A DNA stretch of 64,000 nucleotides from CAIYXB01 sp038146805 (GCA_038146805.1 JAYQSH010000002.1:1-64000), one strand, 5' to 3'. Shown: positions 47,806 to 56,279, numbered from the stretch's first letter. Notes: generated from the letters alone by a model not told the origin. Numbers and translations are program-made.

Positions 47806-47835
47806 TTGCTTTAGAGCCTAGTCTTATGCTATTAT
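47806..47835 (+). promoter_or_regulatory. Probable promoter of the FHA gene
   Basis: TTGCTT (47806-47811) and TATTAT (47830-47835) are 18 bases apart. The start codon (GTG 47843 or ATG 47846) lies 7-10 bases beyond, so the transcript would be almost leaderless. Confidence 0.5.
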
Positions 47836-47842
47836 CTTTAAT

Positions 47843-48463
47843 GTGATGGGCGGAGATCTACAATATTTTAAATTAAATTCAGTAAATCTTGCAGGTCAAG
47901 ATTTAACTCCAATTGTTATTCCTGTTATCGGAGATACTGATAATAACAGGCCTTTAAAAATTGCATTTGCTAAATGGTTTGATCATCTTTTTAGTTATAG
48001 TTCTAAAGCAAAATCTCTGTCTCCATTACAATTAAGCCATGATAATACAACTGATCGGTGTTCTGTAGAACTTTTGCATGATAAAGAAAAACCTATTGAA
48101 TTTTTATTGGCTTTTGTTAATGATAATAACAACACTCCAATAAATGCTAATCTTATTAATGTTAATGGTAAAATTAATGAAAAGAGCCCTTTAGGATCTA
48201 ATTTTAGTCGTGCAGTTGAGCTCGCTAATCCACATATTGAAGCTTTTTATGGAATACTTGAAAAAGGAAAATCTTATGTCATTGGAAGAAATCAAGATTG
48301 CCAAATTAGATTAAAGGATCCATGTGTTTCTAGGGATCATGCACGCATAGTTGTTGATAAAGACGGAAAAATTACAATTACTGATCTCGGATCTTCTAAC
48401 GGTACTTTTGTTAATAAAGAGAGAATAAACGGTTCAACAGAAATTAATGAAGGAGATTTGTAA
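47843..48463 (+). CDS. FHA-domain protein, last residues lost by frameshift
   Basis: FHA domains bind phosphothreonine peptides. Residues 144-206 carry the core motifs: GR in 'SYVIGRNQDC', 'SRDHARIV' and 'DLGSSNGTFVN'. The N-terminal 140 residues are not recognised. The frame stops straight after 'INEGDL', one strand too early for the fold. Adding one base at 48460/48461 would continue as VRFGKLRLNFL and stop at 48495, a normal FHA ending. Start may be GTG 47843 or ATG 47846. No Ser/Thr kinase gene is in the window. Confidence 0.82.
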   Translation: MMGGDLQYFKLNSVNLAGQDLTPIVIPVIGDTDNNRPLKIAFAKWFDHLFSYSSKAKSLSPLQLSHDNTTDRCSVELLHDKEKPIEFLLAFVNDNNNTPINANLINVNGKINEKSPLGSNFSRAVELANPHIEAFYGILEKGKSYVIGRNQDCQIRLKDPCVSRDHARIVVDKDGKITITDLGSSNGTFVNKERINGSTEINEGDL

Positions 48464-48524
48464 GATTTGGAAAACTACGCTTAAATTTTCTGTGAAAAAG
48501 ATGATTGAAATCCTTTTTAGAGTT

Positions 48525-48691
48525 TCATGAATATAGACACTACTTGCAGTAATTGAAAAAATCGCACAAACGATGAAAACATCAACAAAAGCTTCACGAG
48601 TAAAATTAAATGAAAAAAATAGTGGGGCAAATATAAAGAGGTTCTTTATATATTCTTTAGGTCGCAAAACTTTTACAAAAGCTAAATTCAC
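48525..48691 (-). pseudogene. 5' remnant of a UbiA-family prenyltransferase (DPPR synthase-like)
   Basis: The first about 55 codons read 'VLRPKEYIKNLFIFAPLFFS' and later 'TASSVYIHE', which closely follow the start of decaprenyl-phosphate phosphoribosyltransferase-type UbiA proteins (LRPKQWxKN...VFAPL...SxxYxxND). The homology ends there, before the first Asp-rich prenyl-diphosphate site, and the remaining 230 or so residues are absent. The break lies about 30 bases from the restored end of the FHA gene, which suggests a deletion joined the two. Confidence 0.7.
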
Positions 48692-48728
48692 TATTTAATT
48701 TTAATATATTTTCAAAAAAACCTTGATA

Positions 48729-48758
48729 TTGCTCTATTATTTAGGCTAATGCTAAGAT
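48729..48758 (+). promoter_or_regulatory. Probable promoter of the queuosine operon
   Basis: TTGCTC (48729-48734) and TAAGAT (48753-48758) are 18 bases apart, and the queF ATG lies 10 bases downstream. The -35 and spacing resemble those of the FHA gene promoter. There is no room for a preQ1 riboswitch in the leader. Confidence 0.45.
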
Positions 48759-48768
48759 ACATATTTGT

Positions 48769-49215
48769 ATGGCAATAGAAAATTTACAAAATGAAAGCAC
48801 AAAAAACCTTAGTTTGCTTGGATCAACTACCACTGCATATCCAAGCAACCCTGCTGAGGCAAAACTCGAAGCTATTCCCAATCTTTTTCAAGAAAATCAT
48901 TATATGGTTAATCTCGATTGTCATGAATTTACCTGTCTTTGTCCGAAGACGGGTCAACCAGATTTTGCCAAGATTTATATTAGTTATTTGCCAGATGAAT
49001 TTTTAGTGGAATCAAAATCTTTAAAGTTATATCTTTTTGCTTATCGTAATGAAGGAATTTTTCATGAATTTGTTATTAATAAAATCGCAACTGATTTACA
49101 AAAAATTTTAAAAGCCAAATACATTAAAGTTGTAGGTGATTTTAGCCCGCGTGGTGGTATTGCAATAAAGCCTGTTGTTGAGCTTGGTGATAAGAGTTTA
49201 GCTAGCGATGGATAA
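48769..49215 (+). CDS. queF: QueF, NADPH-dependent preQ0 reductase
   Basis: QueF reduces the nitrile of preQ0 to the amine preQ1 on the way to queuosine in tRNA. The 148 residues match the short, single-domain form. They include the nucleophile Cys58 in 'FTCLCPKTGQPDFA', Asp65 of the same motif, and the family motif 'ESKSLKLYLFAYRN' (81-94) containing the substrate-binding Glu. The end overlaps queC by 8 bases, so the two are probably translationally coupled. Confidence 0.95.
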   Translation: MAIENLQNESTKNLSLLGSTTTAYPSNPAEAKLEAIPNLFQENHYMVNLDCHEFTCLCPKTGQPDFAKIYISYLPDEFLVESKSLKLYLFAYRNEGIFHEFVINKIATDLQKILKAKYIKVVGDFSPRGGIAIKPVVELGDKSLASDG

Positions 49216-49930
49216 TTTAGATATTAAAAAAGCCTTAGTTATTTTTTCTGGTGGTCAAGACAGTACCACTTGTTTGTTTTGGGCAATAAAAAAATTTGGC
49301 AAAGAAAACATCAAAACTATTAGTTTTGATTACGGTCAAAAACATGATATCGAGCTTGAGTCTGCAAAAAAGATTTGTGAATTAACGGGAGTTGATTTTG
49401 ATAAAGTCGAGATTAAGGATATTTTACGTTCTGCAAGCCCGCTTGTTGACAGCAAAGTAGAAATGGATCTCTACAATTCTTGTGCTGAGTTTAAGCCCGG
49501 CGTGCAAAAAACCTTTGTGCCCGGAAGAAATATTTTGTTTTTAACTATTGCCGCAAATCTTGCATATCATCACGGGGCAAAAAATATCGTAATGGGAGTG
49601 TGTCAAGAAGATTTTGGTGGTTATTATGATTGCCGCGAGCAATTTATAACAGAAATGCAAAAAGCTTTAAACCAAGGTCTATTTGGTTTTGATGAGGGCT
49701 TACAAGTTTATACACCTTTAATGTATTTAAATAAAAAAGAAGCTGTTGAGCTTGCAATGGAATTAGGTGAAGATTGTCTTGAAGCACTTGCTTATTCTCA
49801 TACTTGTTATGAAGCTAAGTTTCCTCCTTGCGGCAAATGTCACTCTTGTTTGCTTCGCGAGCGTGGCTTTAAAGAAGCTGGTTTAAAAGATCCACTTGTA
49901 AAAAGGAGCTTAGCTTATGCTCTTAGTTAA
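49208..49930 (+). CDS. queC: QueC, 7-cyano-7-deazaguanine (preQ0) synthase
   Basis: QueC converts 7-carboxy-7-deazaguanine and ammonia to preQ0 with ATP. The 240 residues carry the PP-loop 'SGGQDST' at 14-20, 'SFDYGQKH', 'FVPGRN', and a C-terminal zinc site with Cys in 'HTCYEAKFPPCGKCHSC'. It overlaps queF upstream and queE downstream (14 bases), so queF, queC and queE form one operon. Confidence 0.96.
   Translation: MDNLDIKKALVIFSGGQDSTTCLFWAIKKFGKENIKTISFDYGQKHDIELESAKKICELTGVDFDKVEIKDILRSASPLVDSKVEMDLYNSCAEFKPGVQKTFVPGRNILFLTIAANLAYHHGAKNIVMGVCQEDFGGYYDCREQFITEMQKALNQGLFGFDEGLQVYTPLMYLNKKEAVELAMELGEDCLEALAYSHTCYEAKFPPCGKCHSCLLRERGFKEAGLKDPLVKRSLAYALS
49903..49908 (+). promoter_or_regulatory. 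Shine-Dalgarno site of queE
   Basis: AAGGAG lies 8 bases before the ATG at 49917, inside the queC gene. It is a full match to the anti-Shine-Dalgarno end of the 16S rRNA in this window and fixes the queE start. Such sites are otherwise rare here. Confidence 0.7.
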
Positions 49931-51902
49931 CAAAAGTCAAGAAAACAAAGAAGCTTGCTCTACATTAGAAATTTTTTCAACAGTTCAAGGTGAGGGGCTT
50001 GATTCTGGTGTACCGGCGATTTTTGTAAGGTTTCAAGGTTGTCAGGTGCATTGTTTTTTTTGTGATGAAAAAGATACTTGGCTAAAATCTGCAAATAATG
50101 CAGAACAAATTGAAGAAGATAAAATTTTATTTGCCATTAAAGCATTAAACAAAAACATCAAACGTGTAGTTTTAACTGGCGGTGAACCTACTGAACAGAG
50201 CTTAAAAAATTTGGTTAATTTATTGATTGCTAATGGCTATATAGTAAGCATAGAAACAGCCGCTACTGGTGAGTATCTTTCTGAGCTTTTTCAAGATTAT
50301 CCTTTGGTGCAAGATGGCACTGCATCGTCATTTAAAAAAGTTTTTAATTTTACTTTTAGTCCCAAAGAAATTTATTCTCGCACCAAGATTGCCGATGAGC
50401 GTATTTGGCAGGAGTGTGATGAATTAAAGTTTGTAGTGGCAAATTCTGATGCCAAGGCATATTTATTTGAAAAAATCTTAGTGAAACTCAAAGCCTACAA
50501 CAATAATTGTCCAGTTTATTTAACGCCAGATTGGTTTAATTTTGAAGTCAGTAAAGAAATGATTTTAAAGATTTTAGCTGAGAATATAAGCAAATACCCT
50601 CAATTACGCTTGGGGATTCAAGGTCATATAGTAATTATGTCTATTGAACAAGCACAAGCAAGGTTATATAACGGACTACGAAATCTTAGTCCTGATATAG
50701 ATGATAAGCAGGCTGATCAGATCTCAAGAGAATTTTTCTCTGGATTTATGGATAATGTAGTTAGACTAGACAAAGAAGATCCTCCTAATTTATTTAAAGT
50801 TGCAGATGCTGGTATTGAATATGCTAGAGGCTTGTTTGAACTTAAAAATCGTGGTGCTCTTGAAAATCAATCAGATATTATGGAGCTTCGAAGAGATGTC
50901 GCTGGTACAACTTTATATGAAGCAAATGCTACTTTGCATGCAAGTGCTTTTGATGCTATCGATAGTCTTATCCAGGATTCAAGTACCGAATCAACAGAAA
51001 ATTTTGATACTCGAGATACTAAATTAAAAGAAGCTTTTGAACCAGTTATTATGCACTTAAGTGAAAAGCCTGATGATTTCCAAGAGCTATTAAAGCTTTT
51101 TGATAATTTAGTAGGTGACCAAGCTGTCAGCTTCAGCACTAAAGATCTAGATGATGTTAAAACAGGCTTGTCTAAAGCTTTGGCTGATGGTGATATTAAT
51201 GAGGTTTCAAAATTCTTAGATTCTATTAATAATGCTGGTGTTAAATTCTATTTGTCTCAGTATATGAAGACAACTGCAATGCCTTTGATTGCTGCTGAGC
51301 ACGGAGCAAAAGTTGCTTTGCAAACTGATAAATCTATTCAAGGACAATTAAGAACTGGTATCAATATAGCTTTAGGCTTTGAAGGATTAATCCCAGAAAG
51401 ATCAGAAGCTCCTAATAGAGAAGAACTTGCTGTAATTCAAGAAAAAAGAGACTATATTGCTGATGCTTTAATTGGTCTAGCTTCTGATGCTCAACGGTAC
51501 AGTGCACAAATTCCTAATTTTAAAACTGAACAATTTATTGCTCAAGGTATAGCTGACCTTAAAGGTAGAATTGACGAACAATTTGGTGAAGGTGTTTCTT
51601 TGTATAAAGATGATTTAAAACTTGTTGCTGATCACTTAGAGGCTACAAAAGATATTTCTCAAGAAGAACAAAAAGCAAGTTTATCTAGTTTCTTAAATGA
51701 TTACGGTAAGTTTATAGCACCTATAGCAGTCTTTATGTTAGGTCCTGTAATTTCAGGTTTAAGTATGATCCCTATTCTTGGTAAGCCATTAGCAAGGCTC
51801 ACTGCACCACTTTTAAATAATGTTGAAAAATTTGCACCAGTTGCAGTTGGTTTATTAGCTGCTAATGCAGGTAATAAAGCTCCACGGGAAGCTGCTGCAT
51901 AA
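49917..51902 (+). CDS. queE: QueE (7-carboxy-7-deazaguanine synthase) fused in frame to an unrelated helical protein
   Basis: Residues 1 to about 238 are QueE, the radical-SAM enzyme that makes 7-carboxy-7-deazaguanine. They include a radical-SAM C-x3-C-x2-C at Cys42, Cys46 and Cys49, 'TVQGEG' at 22-27 and 'TGGEP' at 87-91. QueE proteins normally end at about 'QxHK'; here the matching 'GIQGH' is followed by IVI and Met241. From Met241 (50637) on, about 421 residues are acidic and helical with a hydrophobic stretch near 595-620 and an Ala-rich end, unlike any QueE. Either this is a true fusion, or a small indel removed the QueE stop and joined it to a separate gene starting at 50637, which has a TATAGT box at 50627-50632. 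I favour the second view. Confidence 0.8.
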   Translation: MLLVNKSQENKEACSTLEIFSTVQGEGLDSGVPAIFVRFQGCQVHCFFCDEKDTWLKSANNAEQIEEDKILFAIKALNKNIKRVVLTGGEPTEQSLKNLVNLLIANGYIVSIETAATGEYLSELFQDYPLVQDGTASSFKKVFNFTFSPKEIYSRTKIADERIWQECDELKFVVANSDAKAYLFEKILVKLKAYNNNCPVYLTPDWFNFEVSKEMILKILAENISKYPQLRLGIQGHIVIMSIEQAQARLYNGLRNLSPDIDDKQADQISREFFSGFMDNVVRLDKEDPPNLFKVADAGIEYARGLFELKNRGALENQSDIMELRRDVAGTTLYEANATLHASAFDAIDSLIQDSSTESTENFDTRDTKLKEAFEPVIMHLSEKPDDFQELLKLFDNLVGDQAVSFSTKDLDDVKTGLSKALADGDINEVSKFLDSINNAGVKFYLSQYMKTTAMPLIAAEHGAKVALQTDKSIQGQLRTGINIALGFEGLIPERSEAPNREELAVIQEKRDYIADALIGLASDAQRYSAQIPNFKTEQFIAQGIADLKGRIDEQFGEGVSLYKDDLKLVADHLEATKDISQEEQKASLSSFLNDYGKFIAPIAVFMLGPVISGLSMIPILGKPLARLTAPLLNNVEKFAPVAVGLLAANAGNKAPREAAA

Positions 51903-51952
51903 TTAATAATCCTTATCAAATTTAAACAGTCTTTAACGTTGTACAGGTAGCT

Positions 51953-53080
51953 ATGTCTACAGAAGTAACTACTCCAGCGCCTAATAAGCTACGAAATTAT
52001 CTTCAATCTCTATTGGAAAGAGTTTCTTCTGATGGAGTGAATTTGACTAAACAAGAAGTTTCTCTTCTTTCAGCTCACTTAGATAATTTGATTCGATTTG
52101 GAGTAGAAGATGCCTCTGGGACTTTTATTAAGGCTGATGCTGTTGAAGTGAAAGTTGCTTTAACTAACTTAGCTAGAACTAATGCTGGTATGCAGCAGAG
52201 TTTACAAAGGCTAGCTCAAGAAAAATATAATTTGCATGTTCATCATGCAGACGCAAGAATCCCAGAACAATTTGCCCGTCATTGTAATTCTCTAAATGAA
52301 GTTTGTTCACTAATTGACGATGCAGTATCTGGTACTACTGCTGAAACTCCAGCAGATTATTCAAAGCGAGAGGTAGAGTATAAGTTTTATTTAAAATTAC
52401 ATGATATTGGTCAAGAAATAGAAGATTTAACTGGTCAAGAAAAATTAGAAAAATTTAGAGAGCTTACCAGTGAAGCGGCTTTAGAAATTGGTAAAGAGTA
52501 TGGTCCAACGGCTTTAGAGAATTTATCAAATTCTATAAAAGACAGCTCTGCTATTGCATTTGCTTATAGTAGAACAGGTGGCTCTGGTTTACCTGATCTT
52601 GGTTCAGAAGATGAGCTTAAATCTTATCAAAAACATATTTTAGAATTTAAAAATGGAGATTTTTCTTCATTTGGTGATACATATGCTATTCAGCAATCTA
52701 AATCGAGAGTAATTTCTTTAATAAATGAAATCGCTGATAACAAAGGACAAATAAAAGGCAATTTAGATTTAGAATTAAAAGCTAGTCGTTTGAGTGATGC
52801 AGAGAAAGCTTACTATAGTTATTTACAAGAAGGTGTTGAAGGTATTAAGCAAGTAGCTTCAAAGCCAGAGGATCTTTTAAAATCTTTTACAGGAAGTTTA
52901 CCTGATATGCTGGCACCAGCTTTAATCGGGGCGGTAGTTGGTTATTTAGTTGGTGGTATGGAAGTTGCATTTGGTATTGGTGCAGTTGCGGCAAACTTTA
53001 TCATGCCTCATCTTAGTGGTGATGGTACAGCTTCTGCAAAACCAAAACCTCCAGAATTTACAAGACAGCAAGCAGCATGA
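51953..53080 (+). CDS. Unrecognised helical protein with hydrophobic C-terminal segment
   Basis: I do not recognise the 375-residue product. Residues 1-310 are acidic and helical. Residues about 320-355 ('LAPALIGAVVGYLVGG' and onward to 'GAVAANFIM') are hydrophobic and Gly-rich, and could form a helical hairpin in a membrane. The tail is Pro/Lys rich. There is no signal peptide. Its layout is like that of the second half of the preceding frame (from Met241) and of the 40102 product, so the three may belong to one functional set. It starts 50 bases after the preceding stop. Confidence 0.75.
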   Translation: MSTEVTTPAPNKLRNYLQSLLERVSSDGVNLTKQEVSLLSAHLDNLIRFGVEDASGTFIKADAVEVKVALTNLARTNAGMQQSLQRLAQEKYNLHVHHADARIPEQFARHCNSLNEVCSLIDDAVSGTTAETPADYSKREVEYKFYLKLHDIGQEIEDLTGQEKLEKFRELTSEAALEIGKEYGPTALENLSNSIKDSSAIAFAYSRTGGSGLPDLGSEDELKSYQKHILEFKNGDFSSFGDTYAIQQSKSRVISLINEIADNKGQIKGNLDLELKASRLSDAEKAYYSYLQEGVEGIKQVASKPEDLLKSFTGSLPDMLAPALIGAVVGYLVGGMEVAFGIGAVAANFIMPHLSGDGTASAKPKPPEFTRQQAA

Positions 53081-53174
53081 GGTTTTCAGTAAAGGTTCCC
53101 GAAAGTTTCAAAAAAACCCGTTATTATTTTTGACTCATTGAGATTTTGCCTAAAATTTTTTTACTTTGCATATA

Positions 53175-53203
53175 TTTACAAAAACCTGTTTTATCAATAA
53201 TGT
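53175..53203 (+). promoter_or_regulatory. Promoter of the decayed gene at 53213
   Basis: TTTACA (53175-53180), 17 bases, TAATGT (53198-53203), then a GTG start 10 bases on. The same layout and several of the same bases precede the paralogue at 55089, so it is a conserved promoter copied with the gene. Confidence 0.5.
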
Positions 53204-53212
53204 AGATATTAC

Positions 53213-53984
53213 GTGGCAATTAACGTAACATTTAATAATATATCTCAAGTGAATTCAGAAATTCTGAAAGCTTTTAATTCTGCTAAAGCAGATGGAGCTA
53301 CTTTACAAGCGATGCTCAATTTATTATCTGCAAAGATGATTTAATGAAATAAGTATGTATATACAAGTAAGACTCAAGCTGAAGATGTTAAAGCGAAAGT
53401 TCAGAAAAACTTCAAGACAAAGATAGAGAAAAGCAAGAACAAAATAAGAAAGAAGAATTTAGCAAAAAGAAAGGTGAAAATGAAGAAAAACAAGCAATTG
53501 AAAAACTTGTTGATGCTGTTATTACTTATTTTGAAGAAATTAGAGATGACTTTATTGAGAAGCACAAAAGTTTTATTGCTGTAGTATCACTCAAAAATAT
53601 CCAAAAAGCTTTTAGTGAAGGTGTAGATTTATTGCGCCGTTACACTCTAGAAGCTCCAGTTGAGCTTTTTAATGAGTATGTAGTTGAGCCTATTAATGAT
53701 TTCCGTGAAAACTTAAAGATTTAATCGATAACTCAGTCAAAAATAAAGTCCGTCAAATTTCAAGTAAGTCTTTTTCTTCTACTGATATCAAATCAATGCT
53801 TAACAAGTCTTTTGTAAAAAATAGAGTTACTAAGCCTGAAAGTAACAAAGTACTTGATGAAGAGAAGCTCAAGTCTAGTGTTGATGTAATGAATAAGTCA
53901 GTTATTCTTAAAAAGAAAATCAAGAGCAGGAAGAGACTTAAGGTTCACTCTGCTGAAGATATCAAGTTAGCTTTACATAGGTAG
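53213..53984 (+). pseudogene. Decayed paralogue of the gene at 55089
   Basis: Start (GTG, 'AINVTFNNISQ') and end ('SVILKKKIKSRKRLKVHSA') match the intact 314-residue protein at 55089. Against it, this copy lacks about 55 codons after residue 23, has consecutive in-frame TAA and TGA codons at 53342-53347, and has at least two frameshifts (near 53408 and near 53720, the latter a lost A). Four or more independent lesions point to real decay rather than sequencing error. The 3' third (53796-53984) is still open. Confidence 0.85.
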
Positions 53985-53990
53985 CTTTAA

Positions 53991-54937
53991 ATGAAGCTCA
54001 ATACTTTTTCTAAAACGTATTATTGCTTTTAATACCACTACTTGTTATTGGTTCAATATTCTTTTATAAAACAAAAAAAGAAAAGACAAAAAAACAGAGT
54101 ATTTTTATTTAGAAGCGATTGATCGCTGGAATAAAGGTCATAAATCAAAAGCAGAACAATTTTATTGCTTCAGCGATAAAAAATAATGATCTTGCTGAGT
54201 ATAACTATATTGCTTATAAATTTCTTGCTTATCAAAACAAAAAGACTTTATCTCATTCCTATATTAAAAGAGCAGCTGACTTAGATGAAATTAATCCTCT
54301 CTATCAATATAAAGCTGCAATTTATGCTGCAACAGAAGACTATAAAGTTTCATTAGATTATATAGAAGATGCTTTAAAACAAGATCCTAAGAATTGTCTT
54401 TATTTGAGCCACGAGGCAAGTATGTTGATGCGCTTAGATAAAGACAAAGAAGCAATGAATAGTTTTCGTGAATGTTTGAAAAATGATCCTGCTTACGAGA
54501 TGGTTTGGAATAACCTTGCTTTTCACAGTAGAAGGCTTGATGGTCACCAAAAAGCAATTGAAGTAATGCAAGAAGCAGTCACAGGAAATCCAGATTCTGC
54601 TTATCTTTGGTATCAAAAGGCTCTATATGAAAAAGAGCCTGATTTAATTGATGAAGCTGTTATAAGCCTTGAGACTTCTATTGATGTTAAGCCAGAACTT
54701 GGGAAACAGGCAGCCAAGCTTATACATAAACTAACTGGTAGAAACTATCAGGGTAAATACAAAGCAATAGTCAAAGGTTTAATGCAAGAATTGCCATTTA
54801 AATTGCAAGGCAATCATGTTTACTTGTAAACAAAAATTAGGGATAAAGCTGGATGGTTTTTACTTGATACTGGTGCAAGTACAATAATTATTTATGAAAG
54901 GTTTTTAAGAATTAATAAACTGAAATTGGCTCCTTAA
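53991..54937 (+). pseudogene. Decayed membrane-anchored TPR protein with a retropepsin-like protease end
   Basis: Reading across three frames gives one protein. ATG 53991 (MKLNTFSK) leads into a membrane anchor 'VLLLLIPLLVIGSIFFYK' (54017 on), a charged linker, and TPR repeats that stay open from about 54164 to 54826. After the TAA at 54827 the same frame continues as 'KIRDKAGWFLLDTGAST', whose D-T-G-A-S (54866-54880) is the active-site motif of retropepsin-like aspartic proteases, before ending at 54937. Lesions: a frameshift at about 54015, one in the A7 run at 54088-54094, one in the T4 run at 54160-54163, and the in-frame stop. The protease domain is also cut short. TPR plus retropepsin is a known pairing in bacteria. 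Confidence 0.75.
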
Positions 54938-55050
54938 TTTAAAAACACTGCTACACCTACTACTAATGCCGCATAAAAAGTTCCCTTGTTTTTGAAATTT
55001 TTTGTTCTTATCTTCGTTTTGAGTATAAATTTTTTTTTACTTTAAATCTG

Positions 55051-55079
55051 TTTACAAAAAACGCTTTTATACATAATCT
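55051..55079 (+). promoter_or_regulatory. Promoter of the gene at 55089
   Basis: TTTACA (55051-55056), 17 bases, TAATCT (55074-55079), with the GTG start 9 bases on. It is the counterpart of the promoter at 53175, and the short distance implies a (near-)leaderless mRNA. Confidence 0.5.
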
Positions 55080-55088
55080 ATTAGTTAC

Positions 55089-56033
55089 GTGGCTATAAAT
55101 GTAACTTTTAGTAATATCTCTCAAGCGAATTCAGAAATTCTGAAAGCTTTTAATTCTAATACTTCGGCAAAAGCGCTTGAGGCTTATCAACCTTTGACAA
55201 GCAAACAAAGAAAGCTTGAGAAGTTACGTGCTTTGCAAATTCTCAAAAAAAGTTCTGATTCGGCTACTTTAGCTGATATTTCACTTGAAACTGATTCTCT
55301 TGCTGTTGCACTAAAAAACGCTGAAGGAGCGACTTTGCAGGCAATGCTTAATTTGCTGAGTGCAAAAATGATAGAGCAAAATAAATATATTTATAGCTCA
55401 AAAAACCAAGCTGAGGATATTAAAGCAAAAGTTAAACAAAAACTTGAAGAAAGACAAGAGCAACAACAAGGTAATAAAAAACAACAAGAGCAAGAGCAAC
55501 AAGAGCCAGAAGAAAATGCTATCGATAAACTTGTTAATGCTGTTGTTACTTATTTTGAAGAAATTAGAGATGATTTTATTGAAAAATATAAAAAGTTTTT
55601 GGATGCAGTTTCGCTGGAAAATCTACAAAAAGCTTTTAAAGATGGTGTTGATTTAGTTCGCCGTTATACCCTTGAGGCTCCAGTAGAGCTTTTTAATGAG
55701 TATGTAGTTGAGCCAATAAATGACTTTAGAGAAAATTTACAAAAACTCATTGAAAATTCTTTGCAAACAAAAGTAAAAACTGTTTCTAGTAAAACCTTTA
55801 GTGCAAATGATATTAAGTCGATGCTAAATAAGTCTTTTGTACAAAAACCTAGTGTCGCTCAAAGAAAAACTGTTGTACAAAAAGCAAAACATGGATTTGC
55901 TGTTGATAATGCAAAACTGGAATCTTCAATTGATACTATGAGTAATTCTTTGATTCTCAAAAAGAAAATTAAATCAAGAAAACACCTTAAAGTTTATTCG
56001 GCTGATGAACTCAGACTTGCTCTACACTCTTAA
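55089..56033 (+). CDS. Unrecognised Gln/Glu-rich helical protein, intact paralogue of 53213-53984
   Basis: I do not recognise the 314-residue product. It begins with GTG, supported by the parallel start of the decayed copy. It is helical throughout, with a Gln/Glu-rich low-complexity stretch at about 120-145 ('QEQQQGNKKQQEQEQQ'), a conserved central part ('FEEIRDDFIEKYKKF', 'DLVRRYTLEAPVELFNEYVV') and a basic C-terminal segment 'LILKKKIKSRKHLKVYSA'. The centre and the basic end are best preserved between the two copies and so probably matter most. No signal or membrane segment is seen. Confidence 0.8.
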   Translation: MAINVTFSNISQANSEILKAFNSNTSAKALEAYQPLTSKQRKLEKLRALQILKKSSDSATLADISLETDSLAVALKNAEGATLQAMLNLLSAKMIEQNKYIYSSKNQAEDIKAKVKQKLEERQEQQQGNKKQQEQEQQEPEENAIDKLVNAVVTYFEEIRDDFIEKYKKFLDAVSLENLQKAFKDGVDLVRRYTLEAPVELFNEYVVEPINDFRENLQKLIENSLQTKVKTVSSKTFSANDIKSMLNKSFVQKPSVAQRKTVVQKAKHGFAVDNAKLESSIDTMSNSLILKKKIKSRKHLKVYSADELRLALHS

Positions 56034-56036
56034 TTA

Positions 56037-56065
56037 AGACACTCCGGACCGTGTCATTTTTGTCT
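56037..56065. repeat. Single copy of palindrome P4, possible terminator
   Basis: The element starts 3 bases after the stop of the gene at 55089. Its GACAC/GTGTC arms are followed by ATTTTTG, so it could also end transcription of that gene. It differs from the copies at 38044 by a C in the loop (CTCCGG). Confidence 0.65.
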
Positions 56066-56221
56066 CATCTCTTATTTTAAGCTAGGGTTGATTAAATTTC
56101 AGTGTTTGTTTTAAATCGCTAGAGCTAGAATTAGTAGTCTTAAGCATCCACTCAAAAATATGACTGTGCAGGCTTTTCAAGTTGGATTTTTTTGTTATCA
56201 CTGTTTAATAATATATATCAA

Positions 56222-56279
56222 ATAAGAGCAAAAACTGTGGTCTTCGTGCCTGGCACAATGATTACATGTATTTTTGTAA
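56222..56279. repeat. Dispersed repeat R5, copy 1
   Basis: The first 36 bases match 61642-61677 with one difference (T for G), and the end GTATTTTTGTAA is shared as well. It contains the palindromic core GTGCCTGGCAC. It runs into the end of the glycosyltransferase gene, so that the last codons of that gene (NLQKYM) lie in the repeat. Confidence 0.75.

Noticed and set aside
48692..48768. PreQ1 riboswitch upstream of queF
   Set aside because: The leader implied by the promoter is only a few bases, and neither the C-rich loop nor the A-rich tail of the known preQ1 classes is seen.
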